Of a stretch of 30,097 nucleotides of DNA, positions 15,477 to 22,737 are shown one piece after another (position 1 is the first letter of the stretch; each line of letters opens with the position of its first letter). The DNA comes from JBEKYD01 sp049509915 (GTDB lineage Bacteria; Acidobacteriota; Terriglobia; Bryobacterales; Bryobacteraceae), in the NCBI GenBank assembly GCA_049509915.1, contig JBEKZL010000077.1, positions 1 to 30,097 of the forward strand, given 5' to 3'. The notes under the pieces are model-generated. The model was given only the letters and a program-made list of their open reading frames with translations. It searched no databases and was not told the DNA's origin. Position numbers and translations under genes: made by a program.

Positions 15477-16637
15477 TCAGGCCGCGGCCAGCTTGACTAC
15501 CTTTTCGGCGGCATCCGCCATGTCCGCGCCAACCGTGAAGTTCAGTCCGGATTCCAGCAGAATCTTGCGGCCCAGCTCGACGTTGGTCCCTTCCATTCGC
15601 ACCACGATCGGCAACCCGATCTGCAGATCGCGGGCGGCGCCGACCACCCCGCTGGCCAACGTGTCGCAGCGCAGGATGCCGCCAAATACATTGATCAGCA
15701 CAGCCTTGACGTGCTTGTCGCTGAGCAGAATACGAAATGCATTCTTGACCTGCTCGGCGCTGGCGCCGCCGCCCACATCGAGAAAGTTGGCCGGGCTACC
15801 CCCGGCGTACTTGATGATGTCCATGGTGGCCATGGCCAAGCCGGCGCCATTCACCATGCAGCCCACCGAACCATCCAGCTTGACGTAATTCAAACCGTGC
15901 CGGGAGGCCTCCACTTCCAGCGGATCTTCCTCGCTGAGGTCCCGCAGCTCCAGCAATTCCTTGTGCCGGTAGAGAGCATTGTCGTCGAAATTGATCTTGG
16001 CGTCCAGGGCGAAGACTTTGCCGTCCCCGGTGAGGATGAACGGGTTGATTTCGGCCAGCGACATGTCCATGGCGAGATACGCCTTGGCAAGCGCCATCAT
16101 GGCGCCCGCGGCGGCATTTACGCTGCCGGCTGGAATGCCAATGCCGAAGGCGAGGTTGCGAGCCTGATAGGGCGCCAGATCGAAGCCGGGCTCAATGGTT
16201 TCCTTGAGAATAGCCTCCGGATTCCTGGCCGCAACTTCTTCGATTTCCATGCCGCCCGCGGCCGACGCCATGAAGACCGGCTTGCCCAGAACGCGGTCGA
16301 GCACGATCCCGAGATAGAGCTCGCGTTCGATGGGCAGGGTTTCTTCGATCAGCAGGCGCTGCACCAACTTTCCCTCGGGGCCGGTCTGGTGCGTGACCAA
16401 CGTCATGCCGAGGATCTTGCGCGCCCACTCCAGGGCCTCTTCGGCATTGCGCGCAACCTTGACGCCGCCGCCCTTGCCTCTGCCCCCGGCGTGGATTTGC
16501 GCCTTAACCACCACGCTCCCACCCAGCCGCTTGGCTGCGGTTTCGGCCTCCTCGACGGTGAACGCCACTTCGCCGCGAGGCACAGGAACGTGGTGCTGGG
16601 CCAGGATGTCCTTGGCCTGATACTCGTGGATTTTCAT
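15477..16637 (-). CDS. sucC: Succinyl-CoA synthetase, ADP/GDP-forming beta subunit
   Basis: This 386-residue subunit carries the ATP-grasp nucleotide-binding fold and the succinate site. It opens with MKIHEYQAKDILAQHHVPVPRGEVA. VVVKAQIHAGGRGKGGGVKVA is the nucleotide-binding segment, and LAEINPFILTGDGKVFALDAKINFDDNALYRH and LAMATMDIIKYAGGSPANFLDVGGG are strongly conserved. Length matches E. coli SucC (388). It is the first gene of sucC-sucD-ndk. It is divergent from trpD with only 52 bp between start codons, so the two promoters must overlap or leaders must be very short. No strong ribosome site was seen before the ATG. Confidence 0.97.
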   Translation of the reverse strand: MKIHEYQAKDILAQHHVPVPRGEVAFTVEEAETAAKRLGGSVVVKAQIHAGGRGKGGGVKVARNAEEALEWARKILGMTLVTHQTGPEGKLVQRLLIEETLPIERELYLGIVLDRVLGKPVFMASAAGGMEIEEVAARNPEAILKETIEPGFDLAPYQARNLAFGIGIPAGSVNAAAGAMMALAKAYLAMDMSLAEINPFILTGDGKVFALDAKINFDDNALYRHKELLELRDLSEEDPLEVEASRHGLNYVKLDGSVGCMVNGAGLAMATMDIIKYAGGSPANFLDVGGGASAEQVKNAFRILLSDKHVKAVLINVFGGILRCDTLASGVVGAARDLQIGLPIVVRMEGTNVELGRKILLESGLNFTVGADMADAAEKVVKLAAA

Positions 16638-16689
16638 GAAATTCTGCTAGTGTTTAAGATGGCGGAGACGCCGAATCCTCAAATATATC

Positions 16690-17730
16690 ATGTCGCTACT
16701 GCCTTTTATCGGCCGCATCGTGGAGTACCAAAACCTCAACGCCGAGGAGGCGGAAGCCGCCATGCGTGTCATCCTGGAAGGCCGTTCCAGCCCTCCCCAA
16801 ATCGCGGCGTTTTTGACCGCCATGCGGATGAAGGGACCGGTGGCGGCCGAACTGGTGGGTCTGGCACGGGCCATGCGGCAAATGGCGGCAAAGGTTCAGC
16901 CGGATTTGCCGGCGGGGCAGCCGCTGCTCGACACCTGCGGCACCGGAGGCGACGGGGCGGGAACGTTCAATATTTCGACCCTGGCGGCATTTGTAGCCGC
17001 CGGCGCCGGAGTACACGTGGCCAAGCACGGCAACCGGTCGATTTCCAATTCCGCCGCCGGCAGCGCCGATCTGCTGGAGGCGCTGGGGATTGAAATCGCA
17101 CTCGCGCCGGAGGCGACAGCCCGCGCCATCCGCCAAATCGGGATCGGCTTTCTGTTCGCGCCGGCGGTCCACACCGCCATGCGCCATGCCCATCCGGTGC
17201 GCGCCGATCTGAAGCTGCGCACCGTGTTCAACCTGCTTGGCCCGCTCACCAACCCGGCCGGAGCGGACGCCCAGCTCGTGGGCGCGCCCGACGCCAAGGC
17301 GGCCGAATTGCTGGCCGGCGCGCTGGCGGCGCTGGGGCTACGGCGAGGCTTCGTGGTCCACGGTTCCGACGGTCTGGATGAAATCACCACCACCGGCCCG
17401 ACGCTGCTATTCGAGATCTCGGGTGGCGCCGTCACACGGCGGACCGTGGAACCAGGCGATTTCGGAGTTCCCGTGGCAACGCCCGCGCAGCTCAAAGGTG
17501 GCGACGCGGCACGCAACCTTGAGATCGCCAAGTCGGTTCTGGCGGGCGCACCGGGCGCGGCGCGGGATATCGTCGTCGCGAATGCCTCGGCCGCACTGGT
17601 GGCTGCGGGCGTGGCCGCCGGTTGGCTGGAAGGCGCCGCCATGGCCGCCCGTTCGATCGATATCGGCGCGGCATGGAGCCGGGTAGAAGCCCTAGCCGCC
17701 TTTTCGCGGGATGCGATTGGACGGCGTTGA
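16690..17730 (+). CDS. trpD: Anthranilate phosphoribosyltransferase
   Basis: Transfers phosphoribose from PRPP to anthranilate, the second step from chorismate in tryptophan synthesis. The 346-residue protein carries DTCGTGGDGAGTFNIST at 81-97 (PRPP-binding glycine-rich loop at 84-89), VAKHGNRSISNSAAGSADLLEALG at about 110-133, and the late HGSDGLDEITTTGPT block. It is separate from other trp genes here. AATATATC precedes the ATG directly with no clear ribosome site, so a leaderless transcript is possible. The modA-like gene follows after 43 bp. Confidence 0.96.
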   Translation: MSLLPFIGRIVEYQNLNAEEAEAAMRVILEGRSSPPQIAAFLTAMRMKGPVAAELVGLARAMRQMAAKVQPDLPAGQPLLDTCGTGGDGAGTFNISTLAAFVAAGAGVHVAKHGNRSISNSAAGSADLLEALGIEIALAPEATARAIRQIGIGFLFAPAVHTAMRHAHPVRADLKLRTVFNLLGPLTNPAGADAQLVGAPDAKAAELLAGALAALGLRRGFVVHGSDGLDEITTTGPTLLFEISGGAVTRRTVEPGDFGVPVATPAQLKGGDAARNLEIAKSVLAGAPGAARDIVVANASAALVAAGVAAGWLEGAAMAARSIDIGAAWSRVEALAAFSRDAIGRR

Positions 17731-17773
17731 TCCATCCAAGGCCGGTTGCTATCATTGTCTTTTGTTCCAGACG

Positions 17774-18559
17774 ATGTTTGGTTTTCGCGACGCCCGCGCG
17801 GCCTTCGCGGTTCTCATTTTACTCGCCGCCTGCTCGCGTGCCTCCAAACACGATTCGCTCCGTATCGCCGCCGCCGCGGACCTGCGCTTCGCCTTCCCGG
17901 CCCTCTCCCAGCGCTTCCACGCCACGCACCCGGAGACTACACTGGCGCCGGTCTATGGCTCGTCCGGCAACTATTACTCCCAAATCCGCAACGGCGCGCC
18001 GTTCGACGTGTTTCTTTCCGCCGACGTGGAATACCCGAAGCGGCTGGTGGCGGAGGGAGCGGCAGTGGCCGATTCCCTATTCCTCTACGGCACTGGCCGC
18101 CTGGTGGTATGGGTTCCGGCGCAGTCGCCGCTCGACCTCGACCGCCTGGGAATTCATGCTCTGGAGGACCCTTCCGTTCATCACGCCGCCATCGCCAACC
18201 CCCTCCACGCGCCCTACGGACGCGCGTCCGAAGCCGCTCTGCGCTCGCTGGGCGTTTACGATCGCATCGCCCCAAAGCTGGTGATGGGGGAAAACATTGC
18301 GCAGACTTTTGAGTTTGTCGAAAGCGGCTCCGCCGAAGCCGGCCTGGTCGCCGAGTCTCTTACCCTGGCGCCGGCCATGCGCGGCAAAGGCCGCACGTGG
18401 GAGATACCGGCCGATGCCTACCCGCCCCTAGAACAATGTGGCGTGATCCTATCCCGCGCCGCAGCCAGCCCCGCCGCCGCCCAATTCCGCGCCTGGATGA
18501 TGGGCCCGGAGGCACGCGCCATCCTGACCCAATACGGCTTCTCCCTTCCGGGGCATTGA
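17774..18559 (+). CDS. modA: Molybdate-binding lipoprotein (ModA-like)
   Basis: This is a substrate-binding protein of the ModA family, which captures molybdate/tungstate for an ABC importer. The ATG at 17774 is preferred over the in-frame start at 17711 because it places a lipoprotein signal at the N-terminus: AVLILLAAC with Cys20 as lipidation site. LRIAAAADLRFAFPALSQRF, VYGSSGNYYSQIRNGAPFDVFLSADVEYPKRL, LYGTGRLVVWVP, ANPLHAPYGRASEAAL and GENIAQTFEFVESGSAEAGLV are the standard ModA blocks, including the Ser-rich oxyanion site. No modB or modC is nearby, so it would depend on a permease and ATPase elsewhere. It lies downstream of trpD, probably co-transcribed by proximity. Confidence 0.9.
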   Translation: MFGFRDARAAFAVLILLAACSRASKHDSLRIAAAADLRFAFPALSQRFHATHPETTLAPVYGSSGNYYSQIRNGAPFDVFLSADVEYPKRLVAEGAAVADSLFLYGTGRLVVWVPAQSPLDLDRLGIHALEDPSVHHAAIANPLHAPYGRASEAALRSLGVYDRIAPKLVMGENIAQTFEFVESGSAEAGLVAESLTLAPAMRGKGRTWEIPADAYPPLEQCGVILSRAAASPAAAQFRAWMMGPEARAILTQYGFSLPGH

Positions 18560-18659
18560 CCACCGGTTGTCTTGCAGCCACTCAGGCCAGACTGAGCCTT
18601 GGCATCGGACCCAAGAAAATTCAAACTTTGGCTGGCGGACAGCGTAGTAGTTCTTAGCC

Positions 18660-21119
18660 ATGAACATTCGCTTCTCACATGTGTTCCGCCGGCTGCGGCA
18701 CTCGCCCACCTTCACCGCCGTGACCCTTCTCACGGTCGGCATTGGAGTAGGCGCCAATACGGCCATGTTCAGCGTCATCAATGGCATCCTGCTCAAGCCG
18801 CTGCCATATCGGGATCCCGAGGCCCTGGTGGGTTTTTGGCAGACGGCGCCCGCCCTGAATATCAAGGACCTGCCGGCATCGCCTTCGGACTACTTCACGT
18901 TTCGCGACGAGAACCGGTCGTTCGAACATATCGGCGTCTGGAGCGGGGGCAGCGTCAGCGTAACCGGGCTCGGCCCGCCGGAACGGGTGCAGAGCGTCTT
19001 CGTCACCGAGGGTGCCCTCAACGCACTGGGGGTTCAGCCGGCTTTGGGCCGCTGGTTCACGCCGCAAGACGACAGTCCCGAGTCTCCGGACACGGCCGTG
19101 TTGACGCACGGATACTGGCAGCGCCGGTTCGGCGGCGACGCGTCCGCTATTGGCCGTCGGCTGGTGGTGGATGGGAAGGCCAGGGAAGTCATTGGCGTGA
19201 TGCCGCCGGACTTTCGTTTTCTGGAGGAAAAGCCCTCGCTCATCCTGCCCCTGCGCTTCAATCGCAGCAAAACGTTACTGGGAAACTTCAGCTTCCACCC
19301 CCTCGCCCGGCTCAAGACCGGCGTCACGGTGGCACAGGCGAATGCCGATGTGGGCCGCATGATTCCCATGGTCAACACGAAGTTTCCAGCGCCGCCTGGT
19401 TTCAGCGCCAAGTTGTTCGAACAGGCAGGCATTCGGCCGGCGGTTCGGCCGCTGATTCAGGACGTAGTGGGCGAACTCGGCAAGGTCCTATGGGTGCTGA
19501 TGGGAAGCATTGGCGTCGTGCTGCTGATCGCCTGCGCGAATGTGGCCAACCTGCTACTGGTCAGGGCCGAAGGACGGCAGCAGGAACTTGCCATCCGCGT
19601 CGCCCTGGGTGCAAACTCCTCGCAGATCGCCGGAGAACTTCTGGTGGAGAGCGTGTTTCTCGGCATTCTGGGTGGGGTGGCCGGGCTCGGACTTGCCTAT
19701 GCAGCTTTGCGGGTGCTGGCGGCCATCGCGCCGGCGTATCTTCCGCGGCTCGAAAATATTACCATCGACGCCCCAGTGCTGCTGTTCGCGTTCGCCATTT
19801 CGCTGGCAGCAGGGCTGCTGTTCGGCCTGATTCCCGTGATCAAGTACGCCACGCCGCGCGTGGCCGCTTCCTTGCGCGGCGGCGGCCGCACGGTGAGCCA
19901 GAGCAAGGAACGGCACCGCGCCCGCCACACGCTGGTGGTGCTGCAAACCGCCTTGGCCGCGGTTCTGCTCATTGGCTCCGGGCTGATGATCCGGACGTTT
20001 CGGGCGTTGAGGCACGTACGCCCCGGCTTCACTGAACCTGCTGAACTGGAGACGCTGCGGCTCGAAATCCCGGAGGGCCAGATCAAGGAACCGGAGCGCG
20101 CGGTCCGCATGTTCCAGCAGATCCTGGGAAAGCTTTCGGCCATTCCCGGTGTTACCTCGGCGGCGCTCGCCAACTCCGTGCCCACCGACGGAAATAAGAG
20201 CACCGATCTGCTCTATGCCGAAGACCGCGCTTATGCGGAGGGGCAACTGCCGCCGCTGCGCCGCTTCAAATTCGTCGCGCCCGGCTTCTTTCAGACCATG
20301 GGAACGCGACTTGTGGCCGGCCGGGACGTTACCTGGACCGACCTCTATGACAACAGGGAGGTGGCCCTGGTCTCCGAGAACATGGCACGGGAACTCTGGC
20401 ACACTCCCACCGCCGCGCTTGGCAAGCGGATTCGCGAAGGCATGAAGGATCCGTGGCGGGAAATCGTGGGCGTGGTCCAAGATGTCCGCCACGATGGCGC
20501 CGACCAGAAAGCCCCGACTACGGTCTACTGGCCGCTCCTGATGAAGAGCTTCTGGGGCAACGAGATTTCGCTTCAGCGCGACGTGGTGTACGCCATCCGT
20601 TCCAGCCGCGCCGGTTCAGAAAGTTTCCTCAAGGAAGTCCAGCAGGGCGTTTGGAGCGTGAATCCCCAACTTCCGCTGGCGCGCATCCGCACCATGGAAG
20701 ACGTCTTCCGCGCATCGATGGCCCGCAGTTCGTTCACGCTGGTAATGCTGTCCATCGCGGGCGGCATGGCGCTGCTGCTGGGCATTGTGGGCATCTACGG
20801 CGTGATTTCATACTCGGTCTCGCAGCGGACGCGCGAGATTGGTATCCGAATCGCCTTGGGCGCGCCGTTGGGCAGCGTGCGGGCCATGGTCGTGCGGAAC
20901 GGCCTGTTCCTCACGGCGATTGGCGTCGCCTTAGGGCTCGCGGCTGCCGCGGCGCTCACGCGGCTGATGGTGTCGCTGCTGTTTGAGATCAGCCCGGTCG
21001 ATCCGCTGACTTACTTAGCTGTATCGGGTGGTCTGCTAGGCGCGGCCGCGGCCGCGAGCTATTTCCCGGCGCACCGTGCCTCAAGCGTGAACCCGGTCGT
21101 GGCGTTGCGGGCGGAGTAG
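18660..21119 (+). CDS. ADOP-type MacB/FtsX-like permease
   Basis: This 819-residue membrane protein has two tandem MacB-core/FtsX modules. N-terminal MNIRFSHVFRRLRHSPTFTAVTLLTVGIGVGANTAMFSVINGILLKPLPY is the hallmark opening. The first periplasmic core covers about 60-260, and three helices around 270-400 include VLLIACANVANLLLVRAEGRQQELAIRVALGA. A repeat of the layout ends with GIYGVISYSVSQRTREIGIRIALGA and a final helix. Such permeases are abundant in acidobacteria and normally lack an adjacent ATPase, as here; their transport role is unproven, with peptide or lipid extrusion by analogy to MacB. Ends cleanly with VNPVVALRAE, the usual C-terminus. The gene is intact, in contrast to the relic at 13983-14164. 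Confidence 0.93.
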   Translation: MNIRFSHVFRRLRHSPTFTAVTLLTVGIGVGANTAMFSVINGILLKPLPYRDPEALVGFWQTAPALNIKDLPASPSDYFTFRDENRSFEHIGVWSGGSVSVTGLGPPERVQSVFVTEGALNALGVQPALGRWFTPQDDSPESPDTAVLTHGYWQRRFGGDASAIGRRLVVDGKAREVIGVMPPDFRFLEEKPSLILPLRFNRSKTLLGNFSFHPLARLKTGVTVAQANADVGRMIPMVNTKFPAPPGFSAKLFEQAGIRPAVRPLIQDVVGELGKVLWVLMGSIGVVLLIACANVANLLLVRAEGRQQELAIRVALGANSSQIAGELLVESVFLGILGGVAGLGLAYAALRVLAAIAPAYLPRLENITIDAPVLLFAFAISLAAGLLFGLIPVIKYATPRVAASLRGGGRTVSQSKERHRARHTLVVLQTALAAVLLIGSGLMIRTFRALRHVRPGFTEPAELETLRLEIPEGQIKEPERAVRMFQQILGKLSAIPGVTSAALANSVPTDGNKSTDLLYAEDRAYAEGQLPPLRRFKFVAPGFFQTMGTRLVAGRDVTWTDLYDNREVALVSENMARELWHTPTAALGKRIREGMKDPWREIVGVVQDVRHDGADQKAPTTVYWPLLMKSFWGNEISLQRDVVYAIRSSRAGSESFLKEVQQGVWSVNPQLPLARIRTMEDVFRASMARSSFTLVMLSIAGGMALLLGIVGIYGVISYSVSQRTREIGIRIALGAPLGSVRAMVVRNGLFLTAIGVALGLAAAAALTRLMVSLLFEISPVDPLTYLAVSGGLLGAAAAASYFPAHRASSVNPVVALRAE

Positions 21120-21426
21120 TGCCGCGGCCCACCGCGTCACGGCGTGCGGCGTTCGGGCGAACGACACGCGCACTTCCGGGGACGAAGTTGACCGGGGCCG
21201 CGCCAGGTCCTTTTTCGTTGGCTCGAACTTCACCGGGCCCTGGCACACCTCCCGGAGTTCGCGAAAATTGCGCAGGACTGCCTTCCAGTCTGGCGGTTCA
21301 TCCGGCCGTACAAATTGGAAAGATCCGCGCGTACAAACGGCCAACGCCAGCTAGATCACTCAGCCGCTCCCCGCGACGAATCCTGAAAGCCCAGGATGGC
21401 ATCAGCTAACCAGAGGAGATTCCCTT
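21120..21426. other. Gene-free stretch of 307 bp
   Basis: No terminator, promoter match or repeat was recognised. A minus-strand open frame (about 21081-21344) contains a protein-like stretch, FQFVRPDEPPDWKAVLRNFRELREVC, which might be a gene relic. I could not assign it to a family, and its 5' end runs into the ADOP gene antisense. A good ribosome site, GAGGAG, is at the right end, 8 bp before the next gene. Confidence 0.4.
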
Positions 21427-22332
21427 ATGTTCGTGATCGCTGGAGCAACCGGGAACACCGGCAGTGTAGTGGCCAGCACTCTGCTCGCGCGGGGTAAACC
21501 CGTAACCGTTTTGGTTCGCGATGCACAGAAGGCGGGGGACTGGCGGAAGAAGGGCGCTCGAGTGGCTACCGCCTCGCTGGAAGACGCTGAGGCATTGGCG
21601 GCGTCGTTCGCCGACGCGGAAGGCGCGTACGTTCTCATTCCGCCAAATTACAAAGCGCCGGATGTTCTCGGATATGGATCCCGGGTCGCCGGAGCCCTGG
21701 AGGCGGCGGTGAAAACCAGCGGCATACCGCACGTGGTTCTGCTTTCATCGATCGGCGCCCAGCACGCCCAGGGCACCGGACCGATCCGGTCGCTGCATCA
21801 TGCCGAGTCAGTGATTGGGCCGGCCGCCAGAAACCTGACGATACTCCGGGCAGGGTACTTTTTGCAGAACTGGGCAAGCGGCGTGGACGGCGTTCGAAAC
21901 CAGGGAGTGCTTCACAACTTTCTGACGCCCGAACGCAAGATCCCCATGATCTCGACGGCCGACATCGGCCAGATAGCCGCCGCCTGTCTTACCGACCCAG
22001 CACGCGACCGCCGCGTAGTGGAACTAGCCGGTCCCGAGGATTACAGCCCGCAGGGTATCGCTCGGGCCTTCGCTGCCGCGTTGGGAAAGCCGGTGAAGCT
22101 GGAAACGCACCCCCTGGACGCGGTGATCCCAACCTTCACGGCAGCCGGTTTCTCGCAGGACCTCGCCCGGCTGTTCCGCGAGATGATTGAAGGCATCAAT
22201 GCAGGACATGTCGCGTATGAAGGCAAGAGCGCTACGTTCCAGCGCGGCGACGTGACGGGGCTGGAGGCCATAAACCAGATGTTGGGGCTCTCTGCGGCCA
22301 CACGGTCGGCCGGCGGCCTGGCTCCTGACTAG
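21427..22332 (+). CDS. NmrA-like NAD(P)-binding quinone reductase/regulator
   Basis: This 301-residue Rossmann protein opens MFVIAGATGNTGSVVASTLLARGKPVTVLVRD, with the GxTGxxG loop at residues 6-12 and an Arg after strand 2 that favours NADP. GAYVLIPPNYKAPD, HVVLLSSIGAQHAQGTGPIRSLHHAESVI, TILRAGYFLQNWA and STADIGQIAAACLTDP are typical NmrA/QorB-type blocks. Such proteins are NADPH-quinone reductases or redox-sensing regulators, and the sequence does not distinguish them. A strong ribosome site (GAGGAG, 8-bp spacing) supports the ATG at 21427. No obvious operon partner. Confidence 0.88.
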   Translation: MFVIAGATGNTGSVVASTLLARGKPVTVLVRDAQKAGDWRKKGARVATASLEDAEALAASFADAEGAYVLIPPNYKAPDVLGYGSRVAGALEAAVKTSGIPHVVLLSSIGAQHAQGTGPIRSLHHAESVIGPAARNLTILRAGYFLQNWASGVDGVRNQGVLHNFLTPERKIPMISTADIGQIAAACLTDPARDRRVVELAGPEDYSPQGIARAFAAALGKPVKLETHPLDAVIPTFTAAGFSQDLARLFREMIEGINAGHVAYEGKSATFQRGDVTGLEAINQMLGLSAATRSAGGLAPD

Positions 22333-22337
22333 AAAGC

Positions 22338-22517
22338 GTCATCGGAACCGCTCTCAGCACCAGGGTCGGCGCGCCGGTGCGTGGTGCGGGCGGATTCTCG
22401 CCCTATGGTCTGTCCGGGGCGACGCTGGAATCGGAGACAATTATCTGGTCGCAGGAACTCGGAGTCACTGCCAATGTGCTTCTTCCTGGCGGAGCGACTC
22501 ACACCGGAATCGGATGA
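22338..22517 (+). pseudogene. C-terminal relic of a short-chain dehydrogenase
   Basis: In frame from 22338, 59 codons encode a recognisable SDR segment: GGFSPYGLSGATLESETIIW and then SQELGVTANVLLPGGATHTG, ending at TGA 22515. It matches the YxxxK region (here Y-G-L-S-G, so the catalytic Lys is replaced by Gly) and the following PGG(A)T loop of the SDR family. There is no start codon, and the Rossmann N-terminus is absent. It begins 6 bp after the NmrA-like gene. The catalytic Lys loss and missing N-terminus mark it as dead. Confidence 0.7.
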
Positions 22518-22737
22518 GGTCCGTCGAGGCTGCTCGAAACGGAGCCTTTTGCGGACGGTCGGCCCCTCGCGAGCAATCCAAGTTTGACGCCCAGTCGCCA
22601 TCTCGTTGGAAAAATCAGCGACCCTACCTCCGGTCAGAAGACGCCTTACCCGGGGACTGCCCGGCTGTCGACCGACCGCTTCCGATACTCTCATGTCCGA
22701 GGATAAACGCCCGACTTGGGCTTGACGGCGGTCTGAC
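22518..22737. other. Gap without recognised features
   Basis: No family-like protein segment was seen in any frame between the SDR relic and the end of the GH95-like gene. The relic frame stays open to 22704, but its translation does not resemble the C-terminus of an SDR. A 121-codon minus-strand open frame over 22329-22694 is Arg-rich and antisense to the relic. Confidence 0.4.

Noticed and set aside
15447..17093. Plus-strand open frame of 548 codons
   Set aside because: Antisense to sucC and out of frame with trpD; both of those genes are unambiguous.
18599..20035. Plus-strand open frame of 478 codons overlapping the ADOP gene
   Set aside because: Shifted frame of the permease, Arg/Gly-rich, no motif.
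22329..22694. Minus-strand open frame of 121 codons
   Set aside because: Arg/Ser-rich, no motif, and antisense to a recognisable SDR relic.
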